Origin: Paracidovorax valerianellae
GTDB lineage: Bacteria; Pseudomonadota; Gammaproteobacteria; Burkholderiales; Burkholderiaceae_C
Reading direction: 5' to 3'
Assembly: GCF_900102625.1 (NCBI RefSeq)
Contig: NZ_FMZC01000015.1
Location: 1 to 64,000, forward strand
DNA: 64,000 bases
Part shown: one piece after another, positions 17,408 to 26,965 of the stretch
How positions within the stretch are numbered: the stretch's first letter is position 1
Layout: each line of letters begins with the position of its first letter
Notes under the pieces: generated by a model
Told to the model about the DNA's origin: nothing
Seen by the model: only the letters and a program-made list of their open reading frames with translations
Database searches by the model: none
Position numbers and translations under genes: made by a program

Positions 17408-19216
17408 ATGAGCTACACCAAAGCGAACATCACCACGCGCAAGTTCGACGTCGTCATCATCGGTGCCGGCGGCTCCGGCATGCGCGCCGCCCTCGAACTG
17501 TCCCGAGCCGGCCTGAACGTGGCGTCCCTGTCCAAGGTGTTCCCCACCCGTTCGCACACCGTTGCGGCGCAGGGCGGCGTGAGCGCATCGCTCGGCAACA
17601 TGAGCGAGGACAACTGGCACTACCACTTCTACGACACCATCAAGGGCTCCGACTGGCTGGGCGACCAGGACGCCATCGAGTTCATGTGCCGCGAAGCCCC
17701 CAAGGTCGTGTATGAGCTGGAGCACTTCGGGATGCCGTTCGACCGCAACCCCGACGGCACCATCTACCAGCGCCCCTTCGGCGGCCACACGGCCAACTAC
17801 GGCGAAAAGCCGGTTCAGCGCGCCTGCGCAGCGGCCGACCGTACCGGTCACGCCATGCTGCACACGCTGTATCAGCAAAACGTCAAGGCGAAAACCAACT
17901 TCTTCGTCGAGTGGATGGCGCTGGACCTGATTCGCGACGCCGACGGCGACGTGGTCGGCGTCACCGCGCTGGAACTGGAAACCGGTGAGCTGTATGCCCT
18001 GCAGGCCAAGGCCGTGCTGCTCGCCACCGGTGGCGCTGGCCGCATTTTTGCCGCTTCGACCAACGCCTTCATCAACACCGGCGACGGCCTGGGCATGGCG
18101 GCACGCGCCGGCATTCCGTTGCAGGACATGGAGTTCTGGCAGTTTCACCCCACCGGCGTAGCCGGGGCCGGCGTGCTGCTGACCGAAGGCTGCCGCGGCG
18201 AAGGCGCCATCTTGCTCAACAGCAACGGTGAGCGCTTCATGGAGCGCTATGCACCCACGCTGAAGGATCTGGCACCACGCGACTTCGTCTCGCGCTCGAT
18301 GGACCAGGAAATCAAGGAAGGCCGCGGCTGCGGCCCCAACAAGGACTACGTGCTGCTCAAGCTCGACCACCTCGGTGCCGAGACGATTCACAAGCGCCTG
18401 CCTTCCGTGTACGAAATCGGCGTCAACTTCGCCAATGTCGACATCACGAAGGAACCGATTCCCGTGGTGCCCACCATCCACTACCAGATGGGCGGCATTC
18501 CGACCAACATCAATGGCCAGGTCGTGATCCAGAACGGCGACGTGCACAACCAGGTCGTGAACGGTCTGTATGCCGTGGGCGAATGCTCGTGCGTGTCGGT
18601 GCACGGTGCGAACCGCCTGGGCACCAACTCGCTACTCGACCTGCTGGTGTTCGGCAAATCCGCCGGTCGCCACATTGTCGACATGATCAAGAGCAGCGGT
18701 GAGCACAAGCCACTGCCGGCCGATGGCGCTGACCGCACCCTGGCCCGCCTGAACCAACTGCAGGACTCCAACGAAGGCACGTACGCGCAGGATGTGGCCA
18801 ATGACATCCGCGCATCCATGCAACAGCATGCCGGCGTGTTCCGCACCCAGGAAAGCATGGACGAGGGCGTGGTCAAGATCAACGCCATCCGCGAGCGCGT
18901 CGGCGCCGTCACGCTCAAGGACAAGTCCAAGGTCTGGAACACCGCCCGCATGGAAGCGCTGGAAGTGGACAACCTCATCGAAGTGGCGCAGGCCACGATG
19001 ACCTCCGCTGCTGCCCGCAAGGAATGCCGCGGCGCCCACACCGTGTATGACTACGAGCACCCGGCCGATCACGCGGAATTCCCGCTGGGCCGCAACGACA
19101 AAGAGTGGATGAAACACACCTTGTGGCACAGCGCAGGCAACAACCTGACCTACAAGCCCGTGAACCTGAAGCCTTTGACGGTCGACAGCGTGCCTCCCAA
19201 GGTCCGTACGTTCTGA
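17408..19216 (+). CDS. sdhA: Succinate dehydrogenase flavoprotein subunit
   Basis: A 602-residue catalytic subunit that oxidises succinate to fumarate with covalently bound FAD. The dinucleotide motif IIGAGGSGMRAA starts at 18. His50 in RSHTVAAQGG is the expected covalent FAD attachment site. GGFGGHTANYG-type loops, HPTGVAGAGVL and the active-site GECSCVSVHGANRLGTNSLLDL block are present. Length is normal. It follows sdhD by 28 bases. SdhE, which installs the FAD, is encoded just after sdhB. Confidence 0.98.
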   Translation: MSYTKANITTRKFDVVIIGAGGSGMRAALELSRAGLNVASLSKVFPTRSHTVAAQGGVSASLGNMSEDNWHYHFYDTIKGSDWLGDQDAIEFMCREAPKVVYELEHFGMPFDRNPDGTIYQRPFGGHTANYGEKPVQRACAAADRTGHAMLHTLYQQNVKAKTNFFVEWMALDLIRDADGDVVGVTALELETGELYALQAKAVLLATGGAGRIFAASTNAFINTGDGLGMAARAGIPLQDMEFWQFHPTGVAGAGVLLTEGCRGEGAILLNSNGERFMERYAPTLKDLAPRDFVSRSMDQEIKEGRGCGPNKDYVLLKLDHLGAETIHKRLPSVYEIGVNFANVDITKEPIPVVPTIHYQMGGIPTNINGQVVIQNGDVHNQVVNGLYAVGECSCVSVHGANRLGTNSLLDLLVFGKSAGRHIVDMIKSSGEHKPLPADGADRTLARLNQLQDSNEGTYAQDVANDIRASMQQHAGVFRTQESMDEGVVKINAIRERVGAVTLKDKSKVWNTARMEALEVDNLIEVAQATMTSAAARKECRGAHTVYDYEHPADHAEFPLGRNDKEWMKHTLWHSAGNNLTYKPVNLKPLTVDSVPPKVRTF

Positions 19217-19243
19217 CCCTACAAGCCCACGAGAAAGAACACC

Positions 19244-19945
19244 ATGAAGCGCACCTTTCAAATCTACCGCTACGATCCGGACAAGGACGCCAAGCCCTAC
19301 ATGCAGACCGTCGAGATCGAACTCGATGGCCACGAGCGCATGCTGCTGGACGCCTTGGTGAAGCTCAAGGCGCAAGACCCGTCCATCTCGTTCCGCCGCT
19401 CGTGCCGCGAAGGCGTCTGCGGCTCCGATGCGATGAACATCAACGGCAAGAACGGCTTGGCATGTCTCACCAACATGAACACGCTCAAGGGCACCATCGT
19501 GCTCAAGCCCCTGCCCGGCCTGCCAGTGATCCGCGACCTGATCGTGGACATGACGCAGTTTTTCAAGCAGTACAACTCCATCAAGCCGTACCTCATCACC
19601 GAAGGCATCACGCCCGAGAAGGAACGGCTGCAAAGCCCTGAAGAGCGCGATGAGCTCAACGGCCTGTACGAGTGCATTCTTTGCGCCAGCTGCTCCACGA
19701 GCTGCCCAAGCTTCTGGTGGAACCCCGACAAGTTCGTGGGCCCTGCCGGCCTGCTGCAGGCTTACCGCTTTATCGCCGACAGCCGCGACGAAGCCACGGG
19801 CGAGCGCCTGGACAACCTCGAAGATCCGTATCGCCTGTTCCGCTGCCACACCATCATGAACTGCGTGGACGTGTGCCCCAAGGGCCTCAATCCCACGAAG
19901 GCCATCGGCAAGATCAAGGAACTGATGGTGCGTCGCGCCATCTGA
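19244..19945 (+). CDS. sdhB: Succinate dehydrogenase iron-sulfur subunit
   Basis: A 233-residue electron-transfer subunit with three clusters. The [2Fe-2S] ligands are Cys54, Cys59, Asp62 and Cys74 ([18 protein letters not shown]). The [4Fe-4S] and [3Fe-4S] ligands lie in [16 protein letters not shown] and [17 protein letters not shown]. Electrons pass from SdhA FAD to ubiquinone at the SdhB/C/D interface. It starts 27 bases after sdhA. Confidence 0.98.
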   Translation: MKRTFQIYRYDPDKDAKPYMQTVEIELDGHERMLLDALVKLKAQDPSISFRRSCREGVCGSDAMNINGKNGLACLTNMNTLKGTIVLKPLPGLPVIRDLIVDMTQFFKQYNSIKPYLITEGITPEKERLQSPEERDELNGLYECILCASCSTSCPSFWWNPDKFVGPAGLLQAYRFIADSRDEATGERLDNLEDPYRLFRCHTIMNCVDVCPKGLNPTKAIGKIKELMVRRAI

Positions 19946-19950
19946 CCGCC

Positions 19951-20250
19951 ATGGCCGACGAAGACTTGCTCGACGAACGCGAGGCTGCCAAGCTGAAGTG
20001 GCGCAGCCGCCGCGGTTTGGTGGAAAACGATCTGTTCATCGAGCAGTTCTTCGCCACCTATGGCTCGCGCCTGACCCAGCGCCAGGCACAAGGTCTCACG
20101 ACCTTGATGGACCTTTCCGACAACGACCTGCTGGACCTGCTGCTGCGGCGCACGGAACCTTCGGGCGAGATCGATACCGGGGACGTCAAGGAAGTGCTTG
20201 AACAGCTGCGCCGCAGAGCGTCAGCACCCCCTCCACCGCTTGCGGGCTAA
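19951..20250 (+). CDS. sdhE: FAD assembly factor SdhE
   Basis: A 99-residue acidic helical protein that helps attach FAD covalently to SdhA. The family motif RGxxE is visible as RGLVE (21-25) within [19 protein letters not shown]. It starts five bases after the sdhB stop and stops 19 bases before gltA. A frame opening earlier at 19672 is only an overlap with sdhB; ATG 19951 gives the normal length. Confidence 0.93.
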   Translation: MADEDLLDEREAAKLKWRSRRGLVENDLFIEQFFATYGSRLTQRQAQGLTTLMDLSDNDLLDLLLRRTEPSGEIDTGDVKEVLEQLRRRASAPPPPLAG

Positions 20251-20269
20251 CAACAGAAGGAAACTGGAA

Positions 20270-21580
20270 ATGAAACTGGCAGACAACAAGGCAACGCTAT
20301 CGTTCAGCAACGGCAGCCCGAGCGTGGAACTCCCCGTGTACCAAGGCAGCATCGGCCCCGATGTGGTCGACATCCGCAAGCTGTACGCGCAGACGGGCAT
20401 GTTCACGTATGACCCCGGTTTCCTTTCCACGGCGGCGTGCCAGTCCTCGATCACCTACATCGACGGCGACAAGGGCGAACTGCTGTATCGCGGCTACCCG
20501 ATCGAACAGTTGGCCACGCAGTGCGACTTCCTGGAAACCTGCTACCTGCTGCTGAAGGGCGAACTGCCCAACCCCGCCCAGAAGACCGAGTTCAGCGACA
20601 GCGTGACCAAGCACACGATGGTCAACGAGCAGATGCAGTTCTTCCTGCGTGGCTTCCGCCGCGACGCGCACCCGATGGCTGTGTTGACGGGCCTGGTCGG
20701 CGCGCTCTCCGCCTTCTATCACGACAGCACGGACATCAACAATCCGCAGCACCGCGAAATCTCGGCCATTCGCCTGATCGCCAAGATGCCGACCCTGGTG
20801 TCTATGGCGTACAAGTACGGTGTGGGCCAGCCCTACATGTACCCACAGAACGACCTGAGCTACGCTGGCAACTTTCTGCGCATGATGTTCGGCACGCCAT
20901 GCGAAGAGTACAAGGTCAATCCGGTGCTCGAACGCGCCCTGGACCGCATCTTCATCCTGCACGCAGACCATGAACAGAATGCGTCGACCTCCACGGTGCG
21001 CCTGTGCGGCTCTTCGGGCACCAACCCGTTCGCTGCCATCGCTGCCGGCGTAGCCTGCCTGTGGGGCCCTGCCCACGGCGGCGCCAACGAAGCCGCGCTG
21101 AACATGCTGCACGACATCCAGGCCCAAGGCGGTGTGGAAAAGATCGGCGAGTTCATCAAGCAGGTCAAGGACAAGAACTCCGGCGTGAAGCTCATGGGCT
21201 TCGGTCACCGCGTGTACAAGAACTACGACCCGCGCGCCAAGCTCATGCAAGAAACCTGCAATGAAGTGCTGGCGGAGCTGGGCCTTGAAAAAGACCCGCT
21301 GTTCGCCCTGGCCAAGGAACTGGAAAAGATCGCCCTGGAAGACGACTACTTCGTGCAGCGCAAGCTCTACCCGAACGTGGACTTCTATTCCGGCATCGTG
21401 CAGCGCGCCATCGGCATTCCCGTGAACCTGTTCACCGGTATCTTTGCACTCGCCCGTACCGTGGGCTGGATCGCTCAGCTCAACGAAATGATCGGCGACC
21501 CCGAGTACAAAATCGGCCGCCCTCGCCAGCTGTTCGTGGGCGCCGAGCGCCGCGACGTGCATCCGCTGGACAAGCGTTAA
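20270..21580 (+). CDS. gltA: Citrate synthase
   Basis: A 436-residue type II (NADH-sensitive, hexameric type) citrate synthase that condenses oxaloacetate with acetyl-CoA. Catalytic residues are His269 ([10 protein letters not shown]), His313 ([14 protein letters not shown]) and Asp371 (YPNVDFYSG). The N-terminal domain with [19 protein letters not shown] is typical of the gram-negative type. GAAGGAAACTGG precedes ATG 20270. It is the last gene of the plus-strand TCA operon and is closed by the terminator at 21637. Confidence 0.98.
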   Translation: MKLADNKATLSFSNGSPSVELPVYQGSIGPDVVDIRKLYAQTGMFTYDPGFLSTAACQSSITYIDGDKGELLYRGYPIEQLATQCDFLETCYLLLKGELPNPAQKTEFSDSVTKHTMVNEQMQFFLRGFRRDAHPMAVLTGLVGALSAFYHDSTDINNPQHREISAIRLIAKMPTLVSMAYKYGVGQPYMYPQNDLSYAGNFLRMMFGTPCEEYKVNPVLERALDRIFILHADHEQNASTSTVRLCGSSGTNPFAAIAAGVACLWGPAHGGANEAALNMLHDIQAQGGVEKIGEFIKQVKDKNSGVKLMGFGHRVYKNYDPRAKLMQETCNEVLAELGLEKDPLFALAKELEKIALEDDYFVQRKLYPNVDFYSGIVQRAIGIPVNLFTGIFALARTVGWIAQLNEMIGDPEYKIGRPRQLFVGAERRDVHPLDKR

Positions 21581-21636
21581 GTCCTCCGTCCTGCAGAAGG
21601 CCTACCAGCCTTCTGCAAGCGCGAAATACCGAAGCG

Positions 21637-21669
21637 AAAGCCAGTCAGCGAATGCTGACAGGCTTTTTT
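21637..21669 (+). terminator. Rho-independent terminator after gltA
   Basis: AAAGCC-AGTCAGC, loop GAAT, GCTGACA-GGCTTTTTT is a long stem with one mismatch and six T residues. An additional perfect ten-base hairpin without a T run (21592-21601 with 21608-21617) lies just after the gltA stop and may stabilise the mRNA end. Confidence 0.9.
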
Positions 21670-21802
21670 CTTAGGAGCTTGTGAATGTGAGTGAAGGCCG
21701 CGCGTTGCAGACCTGAGCCTATGAGCGGGCCGAGCGGGGAGCACTATGGGCTAATGCGCTGCAGACTGCACATGCAGTGAATGCTCAAAGGCAATGAGAC
21801 AT

Positions 21803-21840
21803 AAAAAAAGCCTTCCAAATCTGTGATTTGGAAGACTTTA
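21803..21840 (-). terminator. Terminator of the tRNA-Val transcript
   Basis: On the minus strand the stem CTTCCAAATC / GATTTGGAAG is followed by GGCTTTTTTT. It lies 15 bases past the tRNA-Val end. The interval 21670-21802 between the two converging terminators holds no gene that I can see. Confidence 0.85.
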
Positions 21841-21854
21841 TACCAATGGTTAGT

Positions 21855-21931
21855 TGGTAGGCGCGATTGGACTCGAACCAACGACCCCCACCATGTCAAG
21901 GTGGTGCTCTAACCAGCTGAGCTACGCGCCT
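21855..21931 (-). tRNA. tRNA-Val (anticodon GAC)
   Basis: On the minus strand a 77-base cloverleaf: acceptor AGGCGCG pairs with CGCGCCT, the D stem is GCTC/GAGC, and the anticodon stem CCACC/GGTGG encloses TTGACAT with anticodon GAC. The T loop is TTCGAGT, the discriminator is A and the 3' CCA is encoded. It reads GUC and GUU valine codons. It stands alone between gltA and relA with its own terminator. Confidence 0.96.
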
Positions 21932-22000
21932 GCGTGTATTCGAGAAGCGAGATTGTAGCAGTAAAAAATGCGCGTTTTGACCACTCGCGTGCGCTTTCTT

Positions 22001-24250
22001 TCAACGACGGCGCGCGGAGCGAACGCCCTGCACCGTCGCCACGATGCCGAGCACTTTATTCAAGCGCCCGGAGTCCGACACTTCCACCGTGAACGTCATC
22101 CAGGCCGTGCCTTTGACCGACTGGGTCTGCACGCCGATGACGTTGGTTTTCTCACGGGCGAACACTTCCGAAATATCGCGCAGCAAGCCCTGCCGGTCTG
22201 CAGCCTCGACAGCGACATCCACCGGATAGACCGAAGGACCTGCACCGGCCGAGGGCTTGGACTGGCCCCACTCCACTTCAATGACACGTTCGGCACTGCG
22301 TGCAGCCATCTCGCGAAAGTTACTGCAATCCGCACGGTGCACGCTCACGCCCTTGCCGCGGGTGACGAAGCCGCGAATGTTGTCGGGCGGTGCAGGCTTG
22401 CAGCACTTGGCCAATTGCGTCATCAATGAATCGATGCCCACCACCAGCACCCCGCCCTTGGGGGCCGATTCAGACGTGCGCGATTTCTTGAGCAGCAGGT
22501 AATCGTCGGGCTGGAGCACAGGCTCCGGTGGCCGCAGCAGCGTTTCGATCGTGCGCAGCGAGAACTCGTCCTTGCCCACGACTTCGAACAGCGCGTCGGC
22601 CGTTTTGAAGCCCAACTGCACGGCCAGGTCGTCGAGCTTGATGGCTGTCTTTCCCTCGCGCTGCAGCAGCTTTTCGACGGCTTCCCGGCCCCGTGCCGTG
22701 GTTTCGTGCGTGGCCTGCGCATTGAACCAGGCGCGCACCTTGGCCCGGGCACGGTGGCTGGTGAGATATCCCAGTTCCGCGTTGAGCCAGTCGCGCGACG
22801 GGCGGCCCTCTTTCACCGTGGCGATTTCCACCGTCTGCCCGTTTTGCAGCGGCGTGTTGAGCGGCACCATGGCCCCGTCGACACGCGCGCCCCGGCATCG
22901 GTGGCCGACGCTCGTGTGCACCGCGTAGGCGAAATCGACCGGGGTAGCACCTTGCGGCAACTCCACCACAGCAGCGTCGGGCGTGAGCACGTAGATGCGG
23001 TCTTCGAACAAGCCTCCGTGCTGGACGGCGCCCGCCATGTCGCGCTCCCAGGCCAGCAACTGGCGCAGCACGGCAATCTTGGCGTCGTACTCGCCGGTGG
23101 CAGACACGCCTGCGTAGCCCTTCGTACCCGCCTCCTTGTAGGCCCAGTGCGCCGCCACGCCGTGTTCGGCGTGGTCGTTCATCGCCTGGGTACGGATCTG
23201 GATTTCGATGGCCTTGCCCGCCTCGTCGCGCACCACGGTGTGCAGCGATTGGTAGCCATTGGGCTTGGGCTTGGCGATGTAGTCATCGAACTCCGCATCG
23301 ATGGGCTTGAAATGCTCGTGCACCCATGACAGTGCGGCGTAGCAGTCCTTGACCGAAGGCACCACGACCCGCAATGCGCGAATGTCGAACACGTGGTCGA
23401 AGTCGAGCGACTTGCCGCGCATTTTCTTGACGATGCTGTAGATGTGCTTGGGGCGGCCTTGCACGCTGGCGCTGATGCTGCGGGCGCGCAACTCCGATTC
23501 GAGCCGGCCGCGCAACTGCTCCATGTACACCTCGCGCTCGGCTCGCTTCTCATCGAGCAGCCGCGCCACTTGCTTATAGGTGTCAGGCTCCAGAAAGCGG
23601 AACGACAGGTCTTCGAGCTCCCACTTCATCTGCCAGATGCCGAGTCGGTTGGCCAGCGGAGCAAATACCTGCAGTGCTTCGCGCGCGATACCTGGAGAGA
23701 CTGCGCGTTTGGTGGCTGCGTAAAAACGCAGTGTCTGAAGGCGAGACGCCAGCCGCAGCATCACGACGCGCAGGTCGCGCGAGAACGCCAGCAGCATCTT
23801 GCGAACGTTCTCGGTCTGCGTGGCCGGGTCATCCACGGGCTGCCCGGCCATCTGAGCTTCCCGGGCGTGCTGCTGCACGCGCATCAGCTTGGTGGTTTCC
23901 ACCGCCAGGGCGGCGAAATTCTGTCCGAACGCCTTGGCAATGACTTCTTCCGGCTTGTTCAGGTGCGAACAGGCATGCACCAGGTAGCTGGCGGCCTGCA
24001 TGGCCTCGGAGCCCCCGATGCTCTTAAGAATGGCGGCCACGGCTTCGGCATGGGCGAACGTGTTCTCGCCCGTCTCCAGCGTTTCGCTGGACAGCAAGGG
24101 CTCGGCAAAGGCCCGTGCACGCGCGAGCGCTCCAGCCTGCTCGGGAAGCGAGAGCGCCGTGGCGGCGATGAGCTGGGGTACGCCTTCGGCACGTGCCTCC
24201 AGGCTCCCCATGCCATGACTGGCGTGAGGCGCAGTGGCGAGGCTCTTCAC
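22001..24250 (-). CDS. relA: RelA-type (p)ppGpp synthetase
   Basis: A 749-residue stringent-response enzyme, close in length to E. coli RelA. The hydrolase domain is degenerate: the HD pair is replaced by His92-Ala93 in YLVHACSHLN, so it should not degrade ppGpp. The synthetase domain has EFDD at 320-323 (EFDDYIAKPKPNGYQS), the acidic EXDD signature of monofunctional RelA rather than the RXKD of SpoT. TGS, a Cys/His zinc-finger-like segment (LAKCCKPAPPDN, VHRADCSNF) and a C-terminal ACT domain follow, as needed for ribosome binding. GTG 24250 overlaps the stop of the hydrolase gene (GTGA), so the two are coupled. Confidence 0.95.
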   Translation of the reverse strand: MKSLATAPHASHGMGSLEARAEGVPQLIAATALSLPEQAGALARARAFAEPLLSSETLETGENTFAHAEAVAAILKSIGGSEAMQAASYLVHACSHLNKPEEVIAKAFGQNFAALAVETTKLMRVQQHAREAQMAGQPVDDPATQTENVRKMLLAFSRDLRVVMLRLASRLQTLRFYAATKRAVSPGIAREALQVFAPLANRLGIWQMKWELEDLSFRFLEPDTYKQVARLLDEKRAEREVYMEQLRGRLESELRARSISASVQGRPKHIYSIVKKMRGKSLDFDHVFDIRALRVVVPSVKDCYAALSWVHEHFKPIDAEFDDYIAKPKPNGYQSLHTVVRDEAGKAIEIQIRTQAMNDHAEHGVAAHWAYKEAGTKGYAGVSATGEYDAKIAVLRQLLAWERDMAGAVQHGGLFEDRIYVLTPDAAVVELPQGATPVDFAYAVHTSVGHRCRGARVDGAMVPLNTPLQNGQTVEIATVKEGRPSRDWLNAELGYLTSHRARAKVRAWFNAQATHETTARGREAVEKLLQREGKTAIKLDDLAVQLGFKTADALFEVVGKDEFSLRTIETLLRPPEPVLQPDDYLLLKKSRTSESAPKGGVLVVGIDSLMTQLAKCCKPAPPDNIRGFVTRGKGVSVHRADCSNFREMAARSAERVIEVEWGQSKPSAGAGPSVYPVDVAVEAADRQGLLRDISEVFAREKTNVIGVQTQSVKGTAWMTFTVEVSDSGRLNKVLGIVATVQGVRSARRR

Positions 24251-25251
24251 AGCCCGCTCCGCTGTTGAGGGTCGGCAGGTCCGAAAAGAAAAGCCTCGAC
24301 CACATTCACCTGCTCGTCCGCCACCAAGGTAGGGGCATGCCCCACGCCGCCCCACTCCACCACTTGCGCACGGGGCCCGCGCCGCGACATGGCCTGGGCA
24401 GTCGCTGGCGACAGCAGGTCGGACTGCGCACCGCGCAGCAGCAACGTGCGCGCGGTGATCTGGTCGTACAGCTGCCACAACTGGGCTTCGCCGGAGATGG
24501 CGGCGTCTTGCGTCATGGCGCGAAACGGCAATGCGATGGAAGGGTCGTAATGCAGCACGAAGCCGTCTTGCGCCGCGGGGCGCAGCATGGCACGCGACAA
24601 GGCCAGCCATTGCTCGGGCGTGTGCGGGCCGAAGCTGGCAGAGATGGCCCACAGCGCGTCCGCCGCTTGCTGCTCCGTCTCAAAATGCGCGGGCCGCCCC
24701 AGGTATTGCCCAATGCGCTGCAGCGCGCTCCATTCGATCACGGGGCCCACATCGTTGAGGACCAGCTTGCGCACCGGCACAGGCAACGGCAAGCCCGGCT
24801 GGCCGCACAGCGCCATGCCGATGAGTCCTCCCATGCTGGTGCCCACCCAGTCCAATTGCCCGATGGTCGCCTGGCTGTGCACATGCGCCAGAAGAGCAAG
24901 CATGTCGGCCGCGTAGACCGGCACCTGATATGCCATCGGATCGGCGAGCCAATCGCTATGGCCGCGGCCGGCAACGTCGGGGCAAAGAACGCGGGCGTGT
25001 TGTGACAAGCGCCGAGCCAGCACATCGAAATCACGGCCCTGCCGCGACAGGCCATGGACACAGAGCACCACAGCGGGATGGTCGGGTTGCCCCGTCTGGT
25101 TCCACTCCCAATAAGCCATGCGATGGCTGGGCGCCGCACCATTCGCTGCGGCCTCCTTGGCGGCGATGCCGGGGCAATTCACGTAATTCAGCGTAGGCTC
25201 GGTCATGGGAACGAATTCGTCACGGGGGCGCTCGATAATGGTTGCGTTCAT
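24247..25251 (-). CDS. Alpha/beta hydrolase
   Basis: A 334-residue alpha/beta-hydrolase-fold protein. The oxyanion HG lies in VVLCVHGLSRQGRDF (around 61-75), the nucleophile Ser139 is in WVGTSMGG and the catalytic His sits in GVGHAPTL near the end. CPDVAGRGHSDW is typical of small-molecule esterases or lactonases. Start uncertain: ATG 25251 or ATG 25206 (MTEPTLNY), neither with a good ribosome binding site. The stop overlaps the GTG of relA. The gene is divergent to bdhA, across a 24-base gap if the upstream start is used. Substrate unknown. Confidence 0.85.
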   Translation of the reverse strand: MNATIIERPRDEFVPMTEPTLNYVNCPGIAAKEAAANGAAPSHRMAYWEWNQTGQPDHPAVVLCVHGLSRQGRDFDVLARRLSQHARVLCPDVAGRGHSDWLADPMAYQVPVYAADMLALLAHVHSQATIGQLDWVGTSMGGLIGMALCGQPGLPLPVPVRKLVLNDVGPVIEWSALQRIGQYLGRPAHFETEQQAADALWAISASFGPHTPEQWLALSRAMLRPAAQDGFVLHYDPSIALPFRAMTQDAAISGEAQLWQLYDQITARTLLLRGAQSDLLSPATAQAMSRRGPRAQVVEWGGVGHAPTLVADEQVNVVEAFLFGPADPQQRSGL

Positions 25252-25275
25252 CCTAATTCATTCGGAGAGACTCAC

Positions 25276-26058
25276 ATGCTTCAAGGCAAAACGGCCCTCG
25301 TCACCGGCTCCACCAGCGGCATCGGACTGGGCATCGCGAAGGCACTCGCACGCCAGGGCGCCAACGTCGTACTCAACGGGTTCGGAGATGTGGACGGCCC
25401 CCGCGCAGAAGTCCTGGCCGCTGGCGAAAGCCTGGGCGCCCAGGTGGCCTACCACGGCGCCGACATGAGCCGCGCGGCGGACATCGAGGACATGATGAAG
25501 TACAGCGCCAGCCAGTTTGGGCGCGTCGACATCCTGATCAACAACGCCGGCATTCAGCACGTGGCGAACGTGGAAGACTTTCCCGTCGAGAAGTGGGATG
25601 CCATTCTGGCCATCAACCTGAGCAGTGCCTTCCACACCACGCGCCTGGCCCTGCCTTCGATGAAGGCAGCCAACTGGGGCCGCATCATCAACGTCGCCTC
25701 GGTGCACGGCCTGGTGGCTTCGGCCCAGAAGTCGGCGTATGTCGCGGCCAAGCACGGCATCGTTGGCCTGACGAAGGTCACCGCGCTGGAAAACGCCACC
25801 ACGGGCGTGACCTGCAATGCGATCTGCCCGGGCTGGGTGCTCACCCCGCTGGTGCAAAAGCAGGTTGACGACAAAGCCGCCGCTCAGGGCCTGTCGAACG
25901 AAGAGGCCAAGAAGCAACTCCTGGGTGAAAAAGAACCGTCCCTCCAGTTCACCACGCCCGAAGAGCTGGGCGAGCTCGCCGTGTTTTTCTGCTCGCCGGC
26001 CGCTAACAACGTTCGCGGCGTCGCGTGGAACATGGACGGCGGCTGGGCGGCGCAATAA
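25276..26058 (+). CDS. bdhA: 3-hydroxybutyrate dehydrogenase
   Basis: A 260-residue short-chain dehydrogenase that interconverts D-3-hydroxybutyrate and acetoacetate with NAD, a step in polyhydroxybutyrate breakdown. TGSTSGIG (10-17) binds NAD, NNAG is at 89-92, and the catalytic Ser142, Tyr155 and Lys159 are in place. The family-specific SVHGLVASAQKSAYVAAKHG and CPGWVLTPLVQKQ blocks make this more specific than a generic SDR call. ATG 25276 follows GGAGAG. Single-gene unit. Confidence 0.93.
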   Translation: MLQGKTALVTGSTSGIGLGIAKALARQGANVVLNGFGDVDGPRAEVLAAGESLGAQVAYHGADMSRAADIEDMMKYSASQFGRVDILINNAGIQHVANVEDFPVEKWDAILAINLSSAFHTTRLALPSMKAANWGRIINVASVHGLVASAQKSAYVAAKHGIVGLTKVTALENATTGVTCNAICPGWVLTPLVQKQVDDKAAAQGLSNEEAKKQLLGEKEPSLQFTTPEELGELAVFFCSPAANNVRGVAWNMDGGWAAQ

Positions 26059-26127
26059 CCGCTGTTTCAATGAAGCGATAGCGCACTGCCCCTGGCATCT
26101 CGGGCATTGCGCTAGCCGGCTCCGCCT

Positions 26128-26844
26128 TCAACGCAACTGCACGGCGCCAGAGACGTTCACGACCACCTGCGCCTTGCCGGCTTCCACGGGCACAGCGGAG
26201 TCGGACGACATCGAAGCGGCCTTGGCCTCCATGGCCATCATGCGAGGCCGTGGCCCGGGCATCATTTCATTGCTGTTCACCGCCACTTCTCGCAAGGTGT
26301 AGCCGCTGAAACCGAAACCCTTGGCCAGTTCGTTGGCGCGGGCCTTGAACTGTTCAATCGCCTTGGTCTGTGCCTCGCCTTCCACTTTTTCACGGGCTTC
26401 GCGCGACAGATCGAACGCGATCTGGCTGATCGACATGGACTGGATCTTGCCGGCCGCCGTCGTGATGCGCGAGAAGTCGCGGCCTTGCAGCACCAGTTCG
26501 GCCCGGCCCTGCCAGCCGTTGATCTTGCCTTCCTTGCCGTAGCGGGGGTACATGCCGAAGGTGCCCGTGCGCACATCCATCTGCTCTGGCTGGGCCGTGC
26601 GCTTGGCTTCGGCCAATGCGGAATCAAGCGCTTGCTTGAGTTGCGTCTGTACCGCCGCGGCGTCTGCGCCCTCTTTGGTAGTGGCCAGCGTCAGCACCAG
26701 CAGGTCTTGCTGAACCTCGACGGTGCCCGTTGCGGAAAGTTGCAGCACGTTCTGCGGCGGAGCGATGACGGCAGTTTGAGCAAATACCGCCCCAGCGCAA
26801 GCAAATACTGCGCTGGCAGCTATTAATTTAGTAGCAATTTTCAT
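26128..26844 (-). CDS. SIMPL-domain (DUF541) periplasmic protein
   Basis: A 238-residue exported protein of the SIMPL/DUF541 family (YggE-like), with LQLSATGTVEVQQDLLVLTLATT at the start of the mature part and a repeated beta-alpha layout. In other bacteria members are tied to oxidative stress or to outer-membrane stability, but no precise activity is known. The start is ATG 26844, with AAGGATTT upstream. The Sec signal peptide (1-22) is encoded by a dispersed palindromic repeat (see 26789-26838), which is unusual. Convergent with bdhA. Confidence 0.85.
   Translation of the reverse strand: MKIATKLIAASAVFACAGAVFAQTAVIAPPQNVLQLSATGTVEVQQDLLVLTLATTKEGADAAAVQTQLKQALDSALAEAKRTAQPEQMDVRTGTFGMYPRYGKEGKINGWQGRAELVLQGRDFSRITTAAGKIQSMSISQIAFDLSREAREKVEGEAQTKAIEQFKARANELAKGFGFSGYTLREVAVNSNEMMPGPRPRMMAMEAKAASMSSDSAVPVEAGKAQVVVNVSGAVQLR
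26789..26838 (-). repeat. Dispersed palindromic repeat, copy 2, inside a coding region
   Basis: On the minus strand ATTGCTACTAAATTAATAGC, then TGCCAGCGCAGTATTTGCT, then TGCGCTGGGGC. It matches both blocks of the repeat seen at 9054, 35202, 37266 and 51039. Here it is translated as residues 3-18 of the SIMPL protein, KIATKLIAASAVFACAG being almost the whole signal peptide. Confidence 0.75.
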
Positions 26845-26965
26845 GTTTTTGAAATCCTTTGGGCAGAAAAGAAAGGGATGCAAGGCACTGCGGAACCCCA
26901 CGTTAACCGGTCCTGATCAATCGCCGGTAAAGGTCCGATAGCGTCTGTGCGTGGCTGGGCAAAAC

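Noticed and set aside
17222-18604. A 460-residue minus-strand frame opposite sdhA
   Set aside because: Shadow of sdhA with no domain and no start signal.
21592-21617. Primary gltA terminator
   Set aside because: The ten-base stem is perfect but has no T run; the hairpin at 21637-21669 is the proper terminator.
22001-24250. Bifunctional SpoT/Rel protein
   Set aside because: The HD pair is missing and the synthetase has the EXDD rather than the RXKD motif.
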